Position numbers and translations under genes: made by a program. Positions 52,884 to 61,011 of a DNA stretch of 64,000 nucleotides are shown piece by piece. The DNA lies in contig JABSRQ010000007.1 of the NCBI GenBank assembly GCA_013215055.1, positions 372,001 through 436,000 of the forward strand. Reading direction: 5' to 3'. Position 1 is the stretch's first letter. The number at the start of each line of letters is the position of its first letter. The stretch is from Pseudomonadales bacterium (GTDB lineage Bacteria > Pseudomonadota > Gammaproteobacteria > Pseudomonadales > DT-91). A model generated the notes under the pieces. The model was given only the letters and a program-made list of their open reading frames with translations. It did not search any database and was not told the origin of the DNA.

Positions 52884-54911
52884 ATGCCGCAATCCTCCGT
52901 TTTATCCCTAGCTGAATTCTCTGCCATTAACATTGCTGCCGTTGAGGCCGAGTTAGATCAAATTATCAGCAGCAATAAAAGCAAGATAGACGTTTTGACG
53001 CAATTGGATGATGTTAGCTGGGCCAATTTTTCCGATCCTATTCAGCAAATGGATATGTGTTTGGAAGATTTTTTTTCGCCGGTCAGCCATCTCAATGCGG
53101 TTAAAAATTCAGACGAATTACGTGATGTTTATCAGGCTTGCATCGCCAAACTTACCGCTTATGGCACCGAGTTAGGTCAAAATTCCGCGTTGCAGCAGCA
53201 ATATAAAAAATTGCAGGATGCGGCTGAATTTGAAAATTATAGCGCCGCACAAAAACAGTGGATTAAAAAAACCTTATTAGATTTTCATCTTTCCGGTGTC
53301 GATTTACCACCTGCAGAGCAGGAACGATTTAAGACAATTAAAAATCGCCTGGCCGAACTGGCCCAAACCTATTCCAACCATGTGTTAGATGCCACGGCGG
53401 CCTGGAAACGCCCTGCAACCGAGGCTGAACTCAAAGGTCTGCCGGACTCGGCGTTGGCGATGTTAAAGCAACAAGCACAGGCGAGTGAAATCGATTGTGA
53501 ATATTTACTCAGCCTGGATTTTCCGGTCTATCAGGCGGTGATCACCTATGCCGATGATAGAGGCATCAGAGAAGAGATTTATAAAGCCTATATGACTAAG
53601 GCTTCGGAATCTGGCCCCAATGCCGGTGAATTTGATAATTCTGAATTAATGGTAGAGATCGTTAATCTACGCCAGGAAATGGCCGCTATTTTAAGCTTTG
53701 ATAACTATGGTGAACGTTCACTGGCCACCAAAATGGCTAACAGTGTAGATGAAGTCACAGGCTTTTTAGAGAAGCTCGCTCATCAGGCCAAGCCCTTTGC
53801 GGAACAGGAATTACAAACCTTGCAGAGCTGGTCAGCTGAAAACGTGGGCCTTGAGAAAGTTGAATCCTGGGATTTTGCCTATGTCAGTGAAAAATATCGT
53901 CAGGCATTTTATGCACTCAACGATGAAGCCTTACGTGAATACTTCCCTCTGCAAAAGGTCTTAAGCGGCTTATTTGAAATTGTTGGGCGTTTATTTAATA
54001 TTCAAATCGAAGAGTGTGATAATTTTGATCGCTATCATGATGACGTGGCTTTTTATCAAATAAAACGTGATGGCCAAATCATCGCCGGTTTCTACCTGGA
54101 TTTATTTGCCCGCGATAAAAAACGGGGTGGCGCGTGGATGGCAGATTGCCGCAGCCGTTATATTAAAGCTGATGGAGAAGAAGAATTACCGATTGCCTTT
54201 TTAACCTGTAATTTTCGCCCGGCCAGTGAGGGTAAACCGGCGTTATTAGGCCACGGCGAAGTCACAACCTTATTCCATGAGTTTGGTCACGGCTTACATC
54301 ATATGTTAACCACAGAAAATATCGCCGGTGTATCGGGTATTGCCGGGGTCGAATGGGATGCGGTGGAGTTACCAAGTCAGTTTCTGGAAAACTGGTGCTG
54401 GCAGGCCGAATCGATTCAATTAATAGCCGAGCATTATGAGACAAAAGAAGCCTTACCGCAGGCCATGTTGGATGCGATGTTAGCCGCAAAAAACTTTAAC
54501 GAAGGCCTGATGATGTTACGTCAGGTTGAATTTTCGTTGTTTGATATGCATCTGCATTGTGCCGATAGACTGGCCGATGCCGGCCAGATTCAAGCGGTTT
54601 TAGATGTGGTGCGCAGCGAATTTGCGGTGATAAGCCCGCCTGACTATGTGCGTTTCCAGCATGCATTTAGCCATATCTTTGCCGGTGGTTATGCGGCTGG
54701 TTATTTCAGTTATAAATGGGCAGAAGTGTTATCGGCCGATGCGTTTTCAGCCTTTGAAGAGCATGGCCTGTTTGATCAAAAAACCGGCACCGCTTTCCTC
54801 GAGAATATATTACAGGTAGGCAGCTCTAGGCCGGCAGCAGAATCCTTTAAGGCTTTTAGAGGCCGCGAACCTTCCACCGACGCATTGTTAAGACATGCGG
54901 GCCTAATATAA
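52884..54911 (+). CDS. prlC: Oligopeptidase A
   Basis: Zinc metallopeptidase of family M3 that degrades signal peptides and short peptides in the cytosol. The HEXXH motif is HEFGH starting at residue 465, followed by GLHHML and the downstream glutamate segment EWDAVELPSQFLENW. 675 residues, near the 680 of E. coli. Its stop is followed by a three-copy 16-bp repeat that leads into the next gene. Confidence 0.97.
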   Translation: MPQSSVLSLAEFSAINIAAVEAELDQIISSNKSKIDVLTQLDDVSWANFSDPIQQMDMCLEDFFSPVSHLNAVKNSDELRDVYQACIAKLTAYGTELGQNSALQQQYKKLQDAAEFENYSAAQKQWIKKTLLDFHLSGVDLPPAEQERFKTIKNRLAELAQTYSNHVLDATAAWKRPATEAELKGLPDSALAMLKQQAQASEIDCEYLLSLDFPVYQAVITYADDRGIREEIYKAYMTKASESGPNAGEFDNSELMVEIVNLRQEMAAILSFDNYGERSLATKMANSVDEVTGFLEKLAHQAKPFAEQELQTLQSWSAENVGLEKVESWDFAYVSEKYRQAFYALNDEALREYFPLQKVLSGLFEIVGRLFNIQIEECDNFDRYHDDVAFYQIKRDGQIIAGFYLDLFARDKKRGGAWMADCRSRYIKADGEEELPIAFLTCNFRPASEGKPALLGHGEVTTLFHEFGHGLHHMLTTENIAGVSGIAGVEWDAVELPSQFLENWCWQAESIQLIAEHYETKEALPQAMLDAMLAAKNFNEGLMMLRQVEFSLFDMHLHCADRLADAGQIQAVLDVVRSEFAVISPPDYVRFQHAFSHIFAGGYAAGYFSYKWAEVLSADAFSAFEEHGLFDQKTGTAFLENILQVGSSRPAAESFKAFRGREPSTDALLRHAGLI

Positions 54912-54952
54912 GTAATAGCTAGTATAAGTAACAGGAAGTATAAGTAACATGA
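54905..54952 (+). repeat. Three 16-bp direct repeats before the YheV-like gene
   Basis: AGTATAAGTAACAGGA (54921-54936) and AGTATAAGTAACATGA (54937-54952) differ by two bases; a third, more divergent copy (54905-54920) covers the prlC stop. The last copy contains the start codon of the next gene and the second carries its AGGA ribosome site. Confidence 0.85.
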
Positions 54953-55209
54953 AAAGACGTTTTATAGCTGGGGCCATCTGCCCCAAATGTGAAAAGATGG
55001 ACAAGATTCAGATGTTTGATGATGAAAACCATCAGCGCTGGCGTGAATGTGTGTCCTGCGGTTTTAAAGAGTTGTTAGTTGATCAGCCTAACGATACTCC
55101 GCAGGAAGTTAATACCCGTGTGAATCAGGCCATGCCTGGGGAGAAACCTTTAGCCCATGAAGATGAAGTGCAGGTTGTAAACCTGATTGACCCTAAAAAA
55201 CTGCATTAA
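54949..55209 (+). CDS. YheV-like putative zinc-binding protein
   Basis: An 86-residue protein with a zinc-ribbon made by CPKCEKMDKIQMF and CVSCGFKE; starts MKRRFIAGAICPKC, typical of the YheV family. Usually encoded next to prlC in gammaproteobacteria. Function unknown. Its start lies within a direct repeat. Confidence 0.9.
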   Translation: MKRRFIAGAICPKCEKMDKIQMFDDENHQRWRECVSCGFKELLVDQPNDTPQEVNTRVNQAMPGEKPLAHEDEVQVVNLIDPKKLH

Positions 55210-55232
55210 ACTGGGTATATGTGAGATAAGAA

Positions 55233-55259
55233 ATAGCGGCTTAGCCGCTATATTTTTTG
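55233..55259 (+). terminator. Rho-independent terminator after the YheV-like gene
   Basis: Perfect 8-bp stem ATAGCGGC (55233-55240) / GCCGCTAT (55244-55251) with loop TTA and a T-run after it. It may also help end the convergent arsenosugar operon. Confidence 0.85.
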
Positions 55260-55312
55260 TCTGAGAGGTTTATTTATAGATAGGATATTTACCTGGCAAG
55301 CCTTGTTCGAAA

Positions 55313-55984
55313 TCAAAAACTTTGTATTTCCAGCCATTGATAAAGTTGCCGTTCTTTAGAGCCAAAATGATGTTTGGGTTTATTATCTAACTGCTGTTTG
55401 AGTTGTTTAAGTTCCACCAAGGTATCGATATCATAGGAAAAATCCAATAAAGTTACTGGCTCATTAAGATTCTTTACAAGTTGTTCTAGCGTTGTAGCGT
55501 GGCTGTATGTTGTATTGACCCAGGTGGTTTCTGTGATGGCTTGATTACTGGCAAACAAATAAAATCCGCCGTCATCGGCTGGGCCTATAACAATATTATC
55601 TTCGCCTTCTTGTAATAAAGTGATCGCATTTTGAATGCTTTCAGCGGTTAATAATGGGCAGTCACTGCCAATTATAATAACAATATCCGCCTGTTTTTTT
55701 AACCGGCTATAAACCTGATGTAAACGTTGGCCTAAATCGCCAGGGCCAGTCCATAGCGTGTTTGTTTGCTGCCATAAATTATCTTTTTTATGCTGTTCTT
55801 CGGCTACGGCCCATACTACGTCGATGTTAGTATTTTTATCTTTCAGCTTGTCTAACATAGCCGCCGTGCAGGCCAGACTATGTTGATAAAAAGCTTGAGC
55901 CTGCTCTGTACCAATATCGACGGCTAATCGTGTTTTAACCGGGCTAAGGGCTGGGGTTTTTGCAAATACAGCAAGACTGATCAT
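55313..55984 (-). CDS. TIGR04282-type arsenosugar biosynthesis glycosyltransferase (DUF2064)
   Basis: A 223-residue glycosyltransferase-fold protein of the DUF2064/CofC-like group. SLAVFAKTPALSPVKTRLA is the nucleotide-binding start, IIGSDCPLLTAESI holds the DxD-like acidic site, and GPADDGGFYLFA follows. NCBI names this family for its presence in arsenosugar loci; its exact sugar or nucleotide substrate is unknown. Last gene of the operon. Confidence 0.9.
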   Translation of the reverse strand: MISLAVFAKTPALSPVKTRLAVDIGTEQAQAFYQHSLACTAAMLDKLKDKNTNIDVVWAVAEEQHKKDNLWQQTNTLWTGPGDLGQRLHQVYSRLKKQADIVIIIGSDCPLLTAESIQNAITLLQEGEDNIVIGPADDGGFYLFASNQAITETTWVNTTYSHATTLEQLVKNLNEPVTLLDFSYDIDTLVELKQLKQQLDNKPKHHFGSKERQLYQWLEIQSF

Positions 55985-56008
55985 GTGAATTTATCCTGGC
56001 TATTTATT

Positions 56009-56692
56009 TTAGCTATAACTTTTCCAAAGCCAACGTATAAAAAGGGGCAGCCATTGTTTAAACCAAAGCCAGTTATGCAACAATGAAATGAAAAACCAGC
56101 CGCCCTTCTCGTATTTCCTGGCCGAGGTACTCACCGTCGCAGTGAGAGCTGTTACCGGAATCTGGTTTAAATGGCATAGCCAAACAAAAAAATGGTCTTC
56201 CCCATAAGGCTGGTTTGTATCATAGCCATGCAGTTGGGTAAAAGAACCGTGGTCTATGCAAAAAGCCTGATCACCAAAGGGGGATTTAAGGTAGTGACTA
56301 CGAAACTTTACCCCCAGGCTATTAAGTTTCATACGCTGGCTTAAGAAAGCATTATTAGTATGAAAGTCTAATTGGAAATAGTGCAAGCCTGACGTCGCTG
56401 GTTTTTTAATCAGCTTAAATAATGTTTGCTGAGCGTTTTTATCAATAATGGTATCTGCATGTATAAACCATAACCATTTTCCTGTGGCTGTATTGGCTGC
56501 GGCATTTAATGTCGCCGCCCTGCCTTGATCACAGAAGACGGTTTTAATATGCTTTGGGCCTGAAACTTCTGCACCGGCGAGAATAATTTCGTATTCTTCA
56601 TCTAACAGCTGCAGTTGAGGCAATAACTGCGGCAATAGTGTCTGCCAGCTTTCATCGTCTTTGGCTAATGGAATAATAATAGAGAGCAACAT
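56009..56692 (-). CDS. TIGR04283-type arsenosugar biosynthesis glycosyltransferase
   Basis: Family 2 glycosyltransferase, 227 residues. MLLSIIIPLAKDDESW is the usual GT-A start; GKWLWFIHADTII carries the metal-binding HAD in place of DxD; LKSPFGDQAFCIDH and GEDHFFVWLCH follow. A C-terminal tail with WLWFKQWLPLFIRWLW is hydrophobic and may touch the membrane. It is 24 bases upstream of the DUF2064 partner and 12 bases after arsM. Confidence 0.9.
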   Translation of the reverse strand: MLLSIIIPLAKDDESWQTLLPQLLPQLQLLDEEYEIILAGAEVSGPKHIKTVFCDQGRAATLNAAANTATGKWLWFIHADTIIDKNAQQTLFKLIKKPATSGLHYFQLDFHTNNAFLSQRMKLNSLGVKFRSHYLKSPFGDQAFCIDHGSFTQLHGYDTNQPYGEDHFFVWLCHLNQIPVTALTATVSTSARKYEKGGWFFISLLHNWLWFKQWLPLFIRWLWKSYS

Positions 56693-56704
56693 GCTTTTTT
56701 CCTG

Positions 56705-57760
56705 TTAACAGCAGAGGTTGAGTTCATTATTATCACTGTCATCGGAGCAATCAAAAACACCGTAGTGTTGGCTGAAGTCTCCTATCACTTCAAAGTATTC
56801 ACTGTAACGGGTTTCAGTTAACATTTTTGCGGTATTGCCACATACCGGTACGGGTAAGCCGGTTTTAAATAGATGATGATCATCTAACAAAAAGGCATGT
56901 GGGCTATTTTTAATGCCACCTTTATAAAAGGCAACATGGCCGTAGTTTTCACAGATATCTTCAAAGTCACATTTAAAGGCTCTGATGGTGATGGAGGTGA
57001 AATCGATCATGCCCGCCTGTTGTAAAATCGCTTCATCATGTAATTCAATTTGGCCTTTTTGGGTGGCACGAAAATCTAAGATGTCCAGTCGGTTTAATAG
57101 ACGACGAAAATCTTCCGTATACATCGCACCACCCAAACATTCACCGAGCAATACCGGATCTTGCTGCAGGGTTTTACTGATTCTGCGGCTGGAAAAAACA
57201 TCCGAGAAGTAGAGTTCACCTCCGGGTTTTAATACCCTGAATATCTCTTTAAATACCTGTTCTTTTTCCGGTGATAAATTAATCACGCAGTTGGAAATCA
57301 CCACATCGATGCTATTATCGGCAATGTCAGCACTGCGTAAATCTTCAATATAAGCCTGATGAAATTCTACATTGCTGTGGGAATAATTAAATTTATCCTG
57401 ATGATATTGCTGATATTCTCTGGCAACCGATAACTGCTGTTCGGTCATATCGATGCCTATGACTTTTCCTTTTTCTCCTACCAGCTGGGATAATAAATAT
57501 ACATCACGGCCGGTGCCGCAGCCTAAATCCAGAACCGTCTTACCTTCTAAAGCATGAGGAATAGGCGAGCCGCAGCCGTAGAATTTTTCCTGGATCACCG
57601 GGTGAATATTGCGTAATAACGGGATTAAGTGTTTGGGCATAGCATCGATGGGACAGCAGGCCGAGGTTTTTAAGTCGGCCTTTGTAGCTAAGACTTCACC
57701 ATAATAATTTTTAACACTATCGGCTAGTTGTTGATTATCGATTTGGCTTAAATCATTCAT
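56705..57760 (-). CDS. arsM: Arsenite S-adenosylmethionine methyltransferase
   Basis: Methylates As(III) to mono- and dimethylated arsenic. The AdoMet motif DLGCGTG is at residues 78-84. Four cysteines match the As(III)-binding set known for ArsM: C35 (in SACCP), C63 (YGCG), C158 (SNCVINLSPEKE) and C208 (GECLGGAMY). The spacings 28 and 50 for the first and last pairs equal those of the algal enzyme. The C-terminus ends NLCC, an extra vicinal pair also seen in some ArsM. 351 residues. The eight-base overlap with the sterol desaturase-like gene ties it to the operon. Confidence 0.95.
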   Translation of the reverse strand: MNDLSQIDNQQLADSVKNYYGEVLATKADLKTSACCPIDAMPKHLIPLLRNIHPVIQEKFYGCGSPIPHALEGKTVLDLGCGTGRDVYLLSQLVGEKGKVIGIDMTEQQLSVAREYQQYHQDKFNYSHSNVEFHQAYIEDLRSADIADNSIDVVISNCVINLSPEKEQVFKEIFRVLKPGGELYFSDVFSSRRISKTLQQDPVLLGECLGGAMYTEDFRRLLNRLDILDFRATQKGQIELHDEAILQQAGMIDFTSITIRAFKCDFEDICENYGHVAFYKGGIKNSPHAFLLDDHHLFKTGLPVPVCGNTAKMLTETRYSEYFEVIGDFSQHYGVFDCSDDSDNNELNLCC

Positions 57761-58559
57761 GTGTCTGTCCTGAAAAATGAGTCAAAGGCTGTTTTAATAA
57801 TTGGCTGATACGCTGTTGATCTTCATAGTTGCATCCCTCCAGACCAAATGGCATATCTAATTGCCCGGCCTGGCTATCGTATAAATAACTGGAAAATAGC
57901 CTATCCCAGCAGCTGAGGTTAAAGCCGAAGTTGCAATTGGATTCTTTAATTTGAGTGGAGTGATGCACTCTATGCATATCGGGGCTAACAATAAAATATC
58001 GAATAAAGGTATCGATTTTTTTAGGTATATAAACATTGCCATGATTAAACAAGGCCAGGGCATTTAATAGAATTTCAAAAATTAAAATAGCTTGCGCAGA
58101 TATACCTAAAATAATCACCGCAGTGGCTTTTATAAAAACGGATAAAACAATTTCTAAGGGGTGAAAACGCAGCGCCGTACTACTATCAAAGGCCAAATCG
58201 CTATGATGCACCCGATGTAGCCGCCATAAAACCGGCACAACATGAAACAGCCTATGCTGCCAATAAATCAGTAAATCTAACAGCACTAATACAATGATTA
58301 ATTCTAGCCATGCAGGCAGTTGGATGAGGTGCATCAGACCCCATTGTTTTGCATGGACTATCAACGCAAGCCCGGATAAACCTATAGGCATAACCAGCTT
58401 GGCGGCAAGACTATTGATGATGGTTAGCGAGATATGGTGCCGCCAGCGCTGCAGCGTATACTTGCCTAAATCTCTCCTGGGGCTGATATTTTGCCATAAC
58501 AGCATAAAAGATAAAACGGAAAAAAATACGCTTAGGCGCAGCAGGATATCTAGTGGCAT
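57753..58559 (-). CDS. Sterol desaturase / fatty acid hydroxylase superfamily membrane protein
   Basis: A 268-residue membrane di-iron oxygenase. Histidine motifs: HRLFH (HX3H), HRVHHSD (HX2HH) and MHRVHHS (second HX2HH), with further HGN in LFNHGNVYIP. Four or so hydrophobic segments are visible (LLLRLSVFFSVLSFMLLW, LAAKLVMPIGLSGLALIV, LELIIVLVLLDLLIYW, AVIILGISAQAILIFEILL). The substrate is unknown; its place between arsS and arsM suggests a lipid or lipid-linked arsenic compound, which is inference. Gap of 18 bases after arsS. Confidence 0.9.
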   Translation of the reverse strand: MPLDILLRLSVFFSVLSFMLLWQNISPRRDLGKYTLQRWRHHISLTIINSLAAKLVMPIGLSGLALIVHAKQWGLMHLIQLPAWLELIIVLVLLDLLIYWQHRLFHVVPVLWRLHRVHHSDLAFDSSTALRFHPLEIVLSVFIKATAVIILGISAQAILIFEILLNALALFNHGNVYIPKKIDTFIRYFIVSPDMHRVHHSTQIKESNCNFGFNLSCWDRLFSSYLYDSQAGQLDMPFGLEGCNYEDQQRISQLLKQPLTHFSGQTHE

Positions 58560-58577
58560 GATGGAAACCTATAGCGT

Positions 58578-59576
58578 TTATACAAGGCTGCCTCCACAGG
58601 ATGAACCACTGCCTGCGGTGCAGGCAAAACAATGATCGGCCACCGCAATAAAAGTATTGATATCATCAAAACGTTGAATAGAAAAAATGTCTAAGGTTTT
58701 ACCCGACACCGGAATATCTAACATCTGATTAAAGTCACAATCATAAATAGCGCCATCGAAGCCAATCGAAATCTGGTTTTTACACATCACATTGTCTAAC
58801 GCATCCGGATTGAAGTTATCCAGCAAAAGCTGCATATAATCTTCTAACAAACCGTCACGGTGTAACTGATGTTCAAAACGTTTTATCGGCATATTGGTGA
58901 TGGCGTATAACTGATTAAATTGAATGCCAAAATCCTGAAACAGCTTGTCTTTGTAGTCGCGTTCTAACTGTTGCTGTGGCGGCGGCAAAAAAGCCCCGCC
59001 GGGGTTATAGACTAAATCCAATTTTAAGTTTTCATCTGTGCCATAACCTAGAGCATTCAATAGTTGCAGGGCCTGTATACTTTTCTCAAATACATTTTTA
59101 CCGCGCTGTGCATCGACATTTTTTTGTGAATAACACGGTAAAGAGGCAACAATATGAATGCCTTGGTCGGCAAGGAAATTAGCGGTATCTTCCTGCCCGG
59201 CTTCAAATAAAATGGTTAGATTACAGCGGTTGATGACCTTTTTACCCATGGCCCGAATCGCCGTCACAAAGCGACGAAAATGTGGATTTAGTTCCGGTGC
59301 CCCACCGGTAATATCCACGGTTAAAATGTTTTTATCTTGTTCTAACAAGGTTAATAGGCGGTCAATACTCTCGCCATTCATGTTTTCTGTATGGTCGGGG
59401 CCAGATTCTACATGGCAGTGATGACAGGCTTGATTGCAGCGTTTGCCGATATTTAACTGCAAGGTGGTGATTTTGTCACGTCGCAAGGTTTTATCAGCCT
59501 GTTTGATCTGCTGGGCAAAAGACGTGCTTGTGATAATATTGTTAATAGCTGCACTCGCCGTGTTGACGTTATTCAC
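58578..59576 (-). CDS. arsS: Arsenosugar biosynthesis radical SAM protein ArsS
   Basis: Radical SAM enzyme that, in the known pathway, joins dimethylarsenic to the 5'-deoxyadenosyl group. The iron-sulfur cysteines are C47, C51 and C54 in GKRCNQACHHCHVESG. DITGGAPELNPHFRRFV and NPGGAFLPPPQQQLE are typical of the ArsS family (TIGR04167), and the C-terminal cysteine cluster CFACTAGSGSSCGGS is intact. Some members use selenocysteine in this region; here every site is cysteine. 332 residues. Overlaps the FAD enzyme gene by eight bases. Confidence 0.95.
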   Translation of the reverse strand: MNNVNTASAAINNIITSTSFAQQIKQADKTLRRDKITTLQLNIGKRCNQACHHCHVESGPDHTENMNGESIDRLLTLLEQDKNILTVDITGGAPELNPHFRRFVTAIRAMGKKVINRCNLTILFEAGQEDTANFLADQGIHIVASLPCYSQKNVDAQRGKNVFEKSIQALQLLNALGYGTDENLKLDLVYNPGGAFLPPPQQQLERDYKDKLFQDFGIQFNQLYAITNMPIKRFEHQLHRDGLLEDYMQLLLDNFNPDALDNVMCKNQISIGFDGAIYDCDFNQMLDIPVSGKTLDIFSIQRFDDINTFIAVADHCFACTAGSGSSCGGSLV

Positions 59577-61011
59577 CGTGTAACCTTCTTATTTTATGAA
59601 ACAGCTTTAAAAAAACTAAAGCCAGTCTTGGAATATGTTTTTTACGCCACTCGCTGGCGACAAATTTATTGGCTTCACTCCAGCTGGGGTAAATATGTAA
59701 GGTGGCCAGAATTTTATTTAACCCCAGGCCGTGAGTTTTCGCTAGCGCAAATTCTGCCAATAATTCACCGCCATGTTCTGCAACAATCGTCACACCTAAT
59801 ATCTTGTCTGTGCCGGGTTTGCTTAACACCTTTATAAACCCCTGATTTTTACCTTCACAGATGGCTCTATCCAAATCTTTTAAGTCGTAACGGCTTACCT
59901 CGCAGGCAATGCCCTTTGTTTTAGCCTCTTGTTCGTTGATGCCTAATCGGGCGATTTGGGGGTCAACAAAGGTACACCAGGCCATATTGTCGTAATTCAC
60001 CCTAAAACGTTTGATCGGTGAAAATAATGCATTGACTGTGGCGTACCAGGCCTGATGAGACGCGGCATGGGTAAATTGATAGGGCCCGGTCACATCTCCA
60101 CAAACATAGATGTTTTTGATATTCGTCTGCAAAAATCCATTGCTGCTAATGCGCCGTTGTGGGCTGATTTCCAAGCCTAATTGCTCCAGCCCAAAACCTG
60201 AAATACTGGCCGTGCGCCCCAAGGCGATAAGGATTTTATCAAAGCTTAGTGTCACTGTTTCATCGTGATGGCTGAATTGAGCGGTGTTAGACTCGGCATC
60301 AATAGCCTGTAGTTGATGATTAAGCAGGCAGTCTATGCCTTCTTTTTCAAACTGTTGTAGCAAGCTTTGACTTACATCTTCATCTTCCACTTTTAATAAA
60401 CGGCTGTTTCTATCGGCTATGGTTACCTGGCTGCCAAGGCGCTGGAAAGCTTGCGCCATTTCTACGCCGATAGGTCCACCACCTAAGACCAATAGTTTTT
60501 GGGGCAGCTGGGTTAATTGCCAGAGAGTGTCGCTGCTGAGATAGTCACTCTTATCAAGGCCTGGAATATCAGGCACAAAAGCTTTGGCTCCGGTGGCGAT
60601 GATGATGCTTCTGCAACTGAGGGTTTTATCACCCACACGTACATGATGGGCGTCTTCTACAAAGGCCTTGTCTTGAAAACATTCCACCCCCAGGCCGGTA
60701 AAGCGTTCAACCGAATCGTGTGGTTCGATGGCGGCAATCGCACCGTGTACATGTTGCATCACCGCAGAGAAATCTATCTCAGGTTCGGCACAAGAAATGC
60801 CAAATCGACTCGCATGACGAATTTCATGAGCGGTCTTGGCCGCTTTAATCAACGCCTTGCTGGGTACACAGCCTGTATTCAGGCAATCACCACCCATCTT
60901 GTCGGCTTCGATTAACGCCACCTTGGCCTGTGTGGCGGCGGCGATAAGCGAGGCCACTAAACCGCCGGAGCCTGCACCTATCACAATGACGTTATAGTCG
61001 TATTTAGTCAT
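59569..61011 (-). CDS. FAD-dependent pyridine nucleotide-disulfide oxidoreductase (MerA/Lpd-like)
   Basis: A 480-residue flavoenzyme. GAGSGGLVASLIA (residues 12-24) binds FAD, GGDCLNTGCVPSKAL holds the redox pair C43/C48, and GGGPIGVEMAQAF binds NAD(P)H. The C-terminal region reads IYPSWSEANKF where lipoamide dehydrogenases have the catalytic His (HAHPTxSE), and the MerA vicinal Cys pair at the C-terminus is missing. So it is neither a true mercuric reductase nor a standard dehydrogenase. It overlaps arsS and the TVP38 gene by eight bases each and is part of the operon. Confidence 0.93.
   Translation of the reverse strand: MTKYDYNVIVIGAGSGGLVASLIAAATQAKVALIEADKMGGDCLNTGCVPSKALIKAAKTAHEIRHASRFGISCAEPEIDFSAVMQHVHGAIAAIEPHDSVERFTGLGVECFQDKAFVEDAHHVRVGDKTLSCRSIIIATGAKAFVPDIPGLDKSDYLSSDTLWQLTQLPQKLLVLGGGPIGVEMAQAFQRLGSQVTIADRNSRLLKVEDEDVSQSLLQQFEKEGIDCLLNHQLQAIDAESNTAQFSHHDETVTLSFDKILIALGRTASISGFGLEQLGLEISPQRRISSNGFLQTNIKNIYVCGDVTGPYQFTHAASHQAWYATVNALFSPIKRFRVNYDNMAWCTFVDPQIARLGINEQEAKTKGIACEVSRYDLKDLDRAICEGKNQGFIKVLSKPGTDKILGVTIVAEHGGELLAEFALAKTHGLGLNKILATLHIYPSWSEANKFVASEWRKKHIPRLALVFLKLFHKIRRLHGE

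Noticed and set aside
58578-59576. ArsS as a selenoprotein
   Set aside because: No in-frame TGA occurs in the C-terminal cysteine cluster; all positions read as cysteine.
59569-61011. Mercuric reductase (merA)
   Set aside because: No N-terminal heavy-metal domain, no C-terminal vicinal cysteines and no mer genes nearby.
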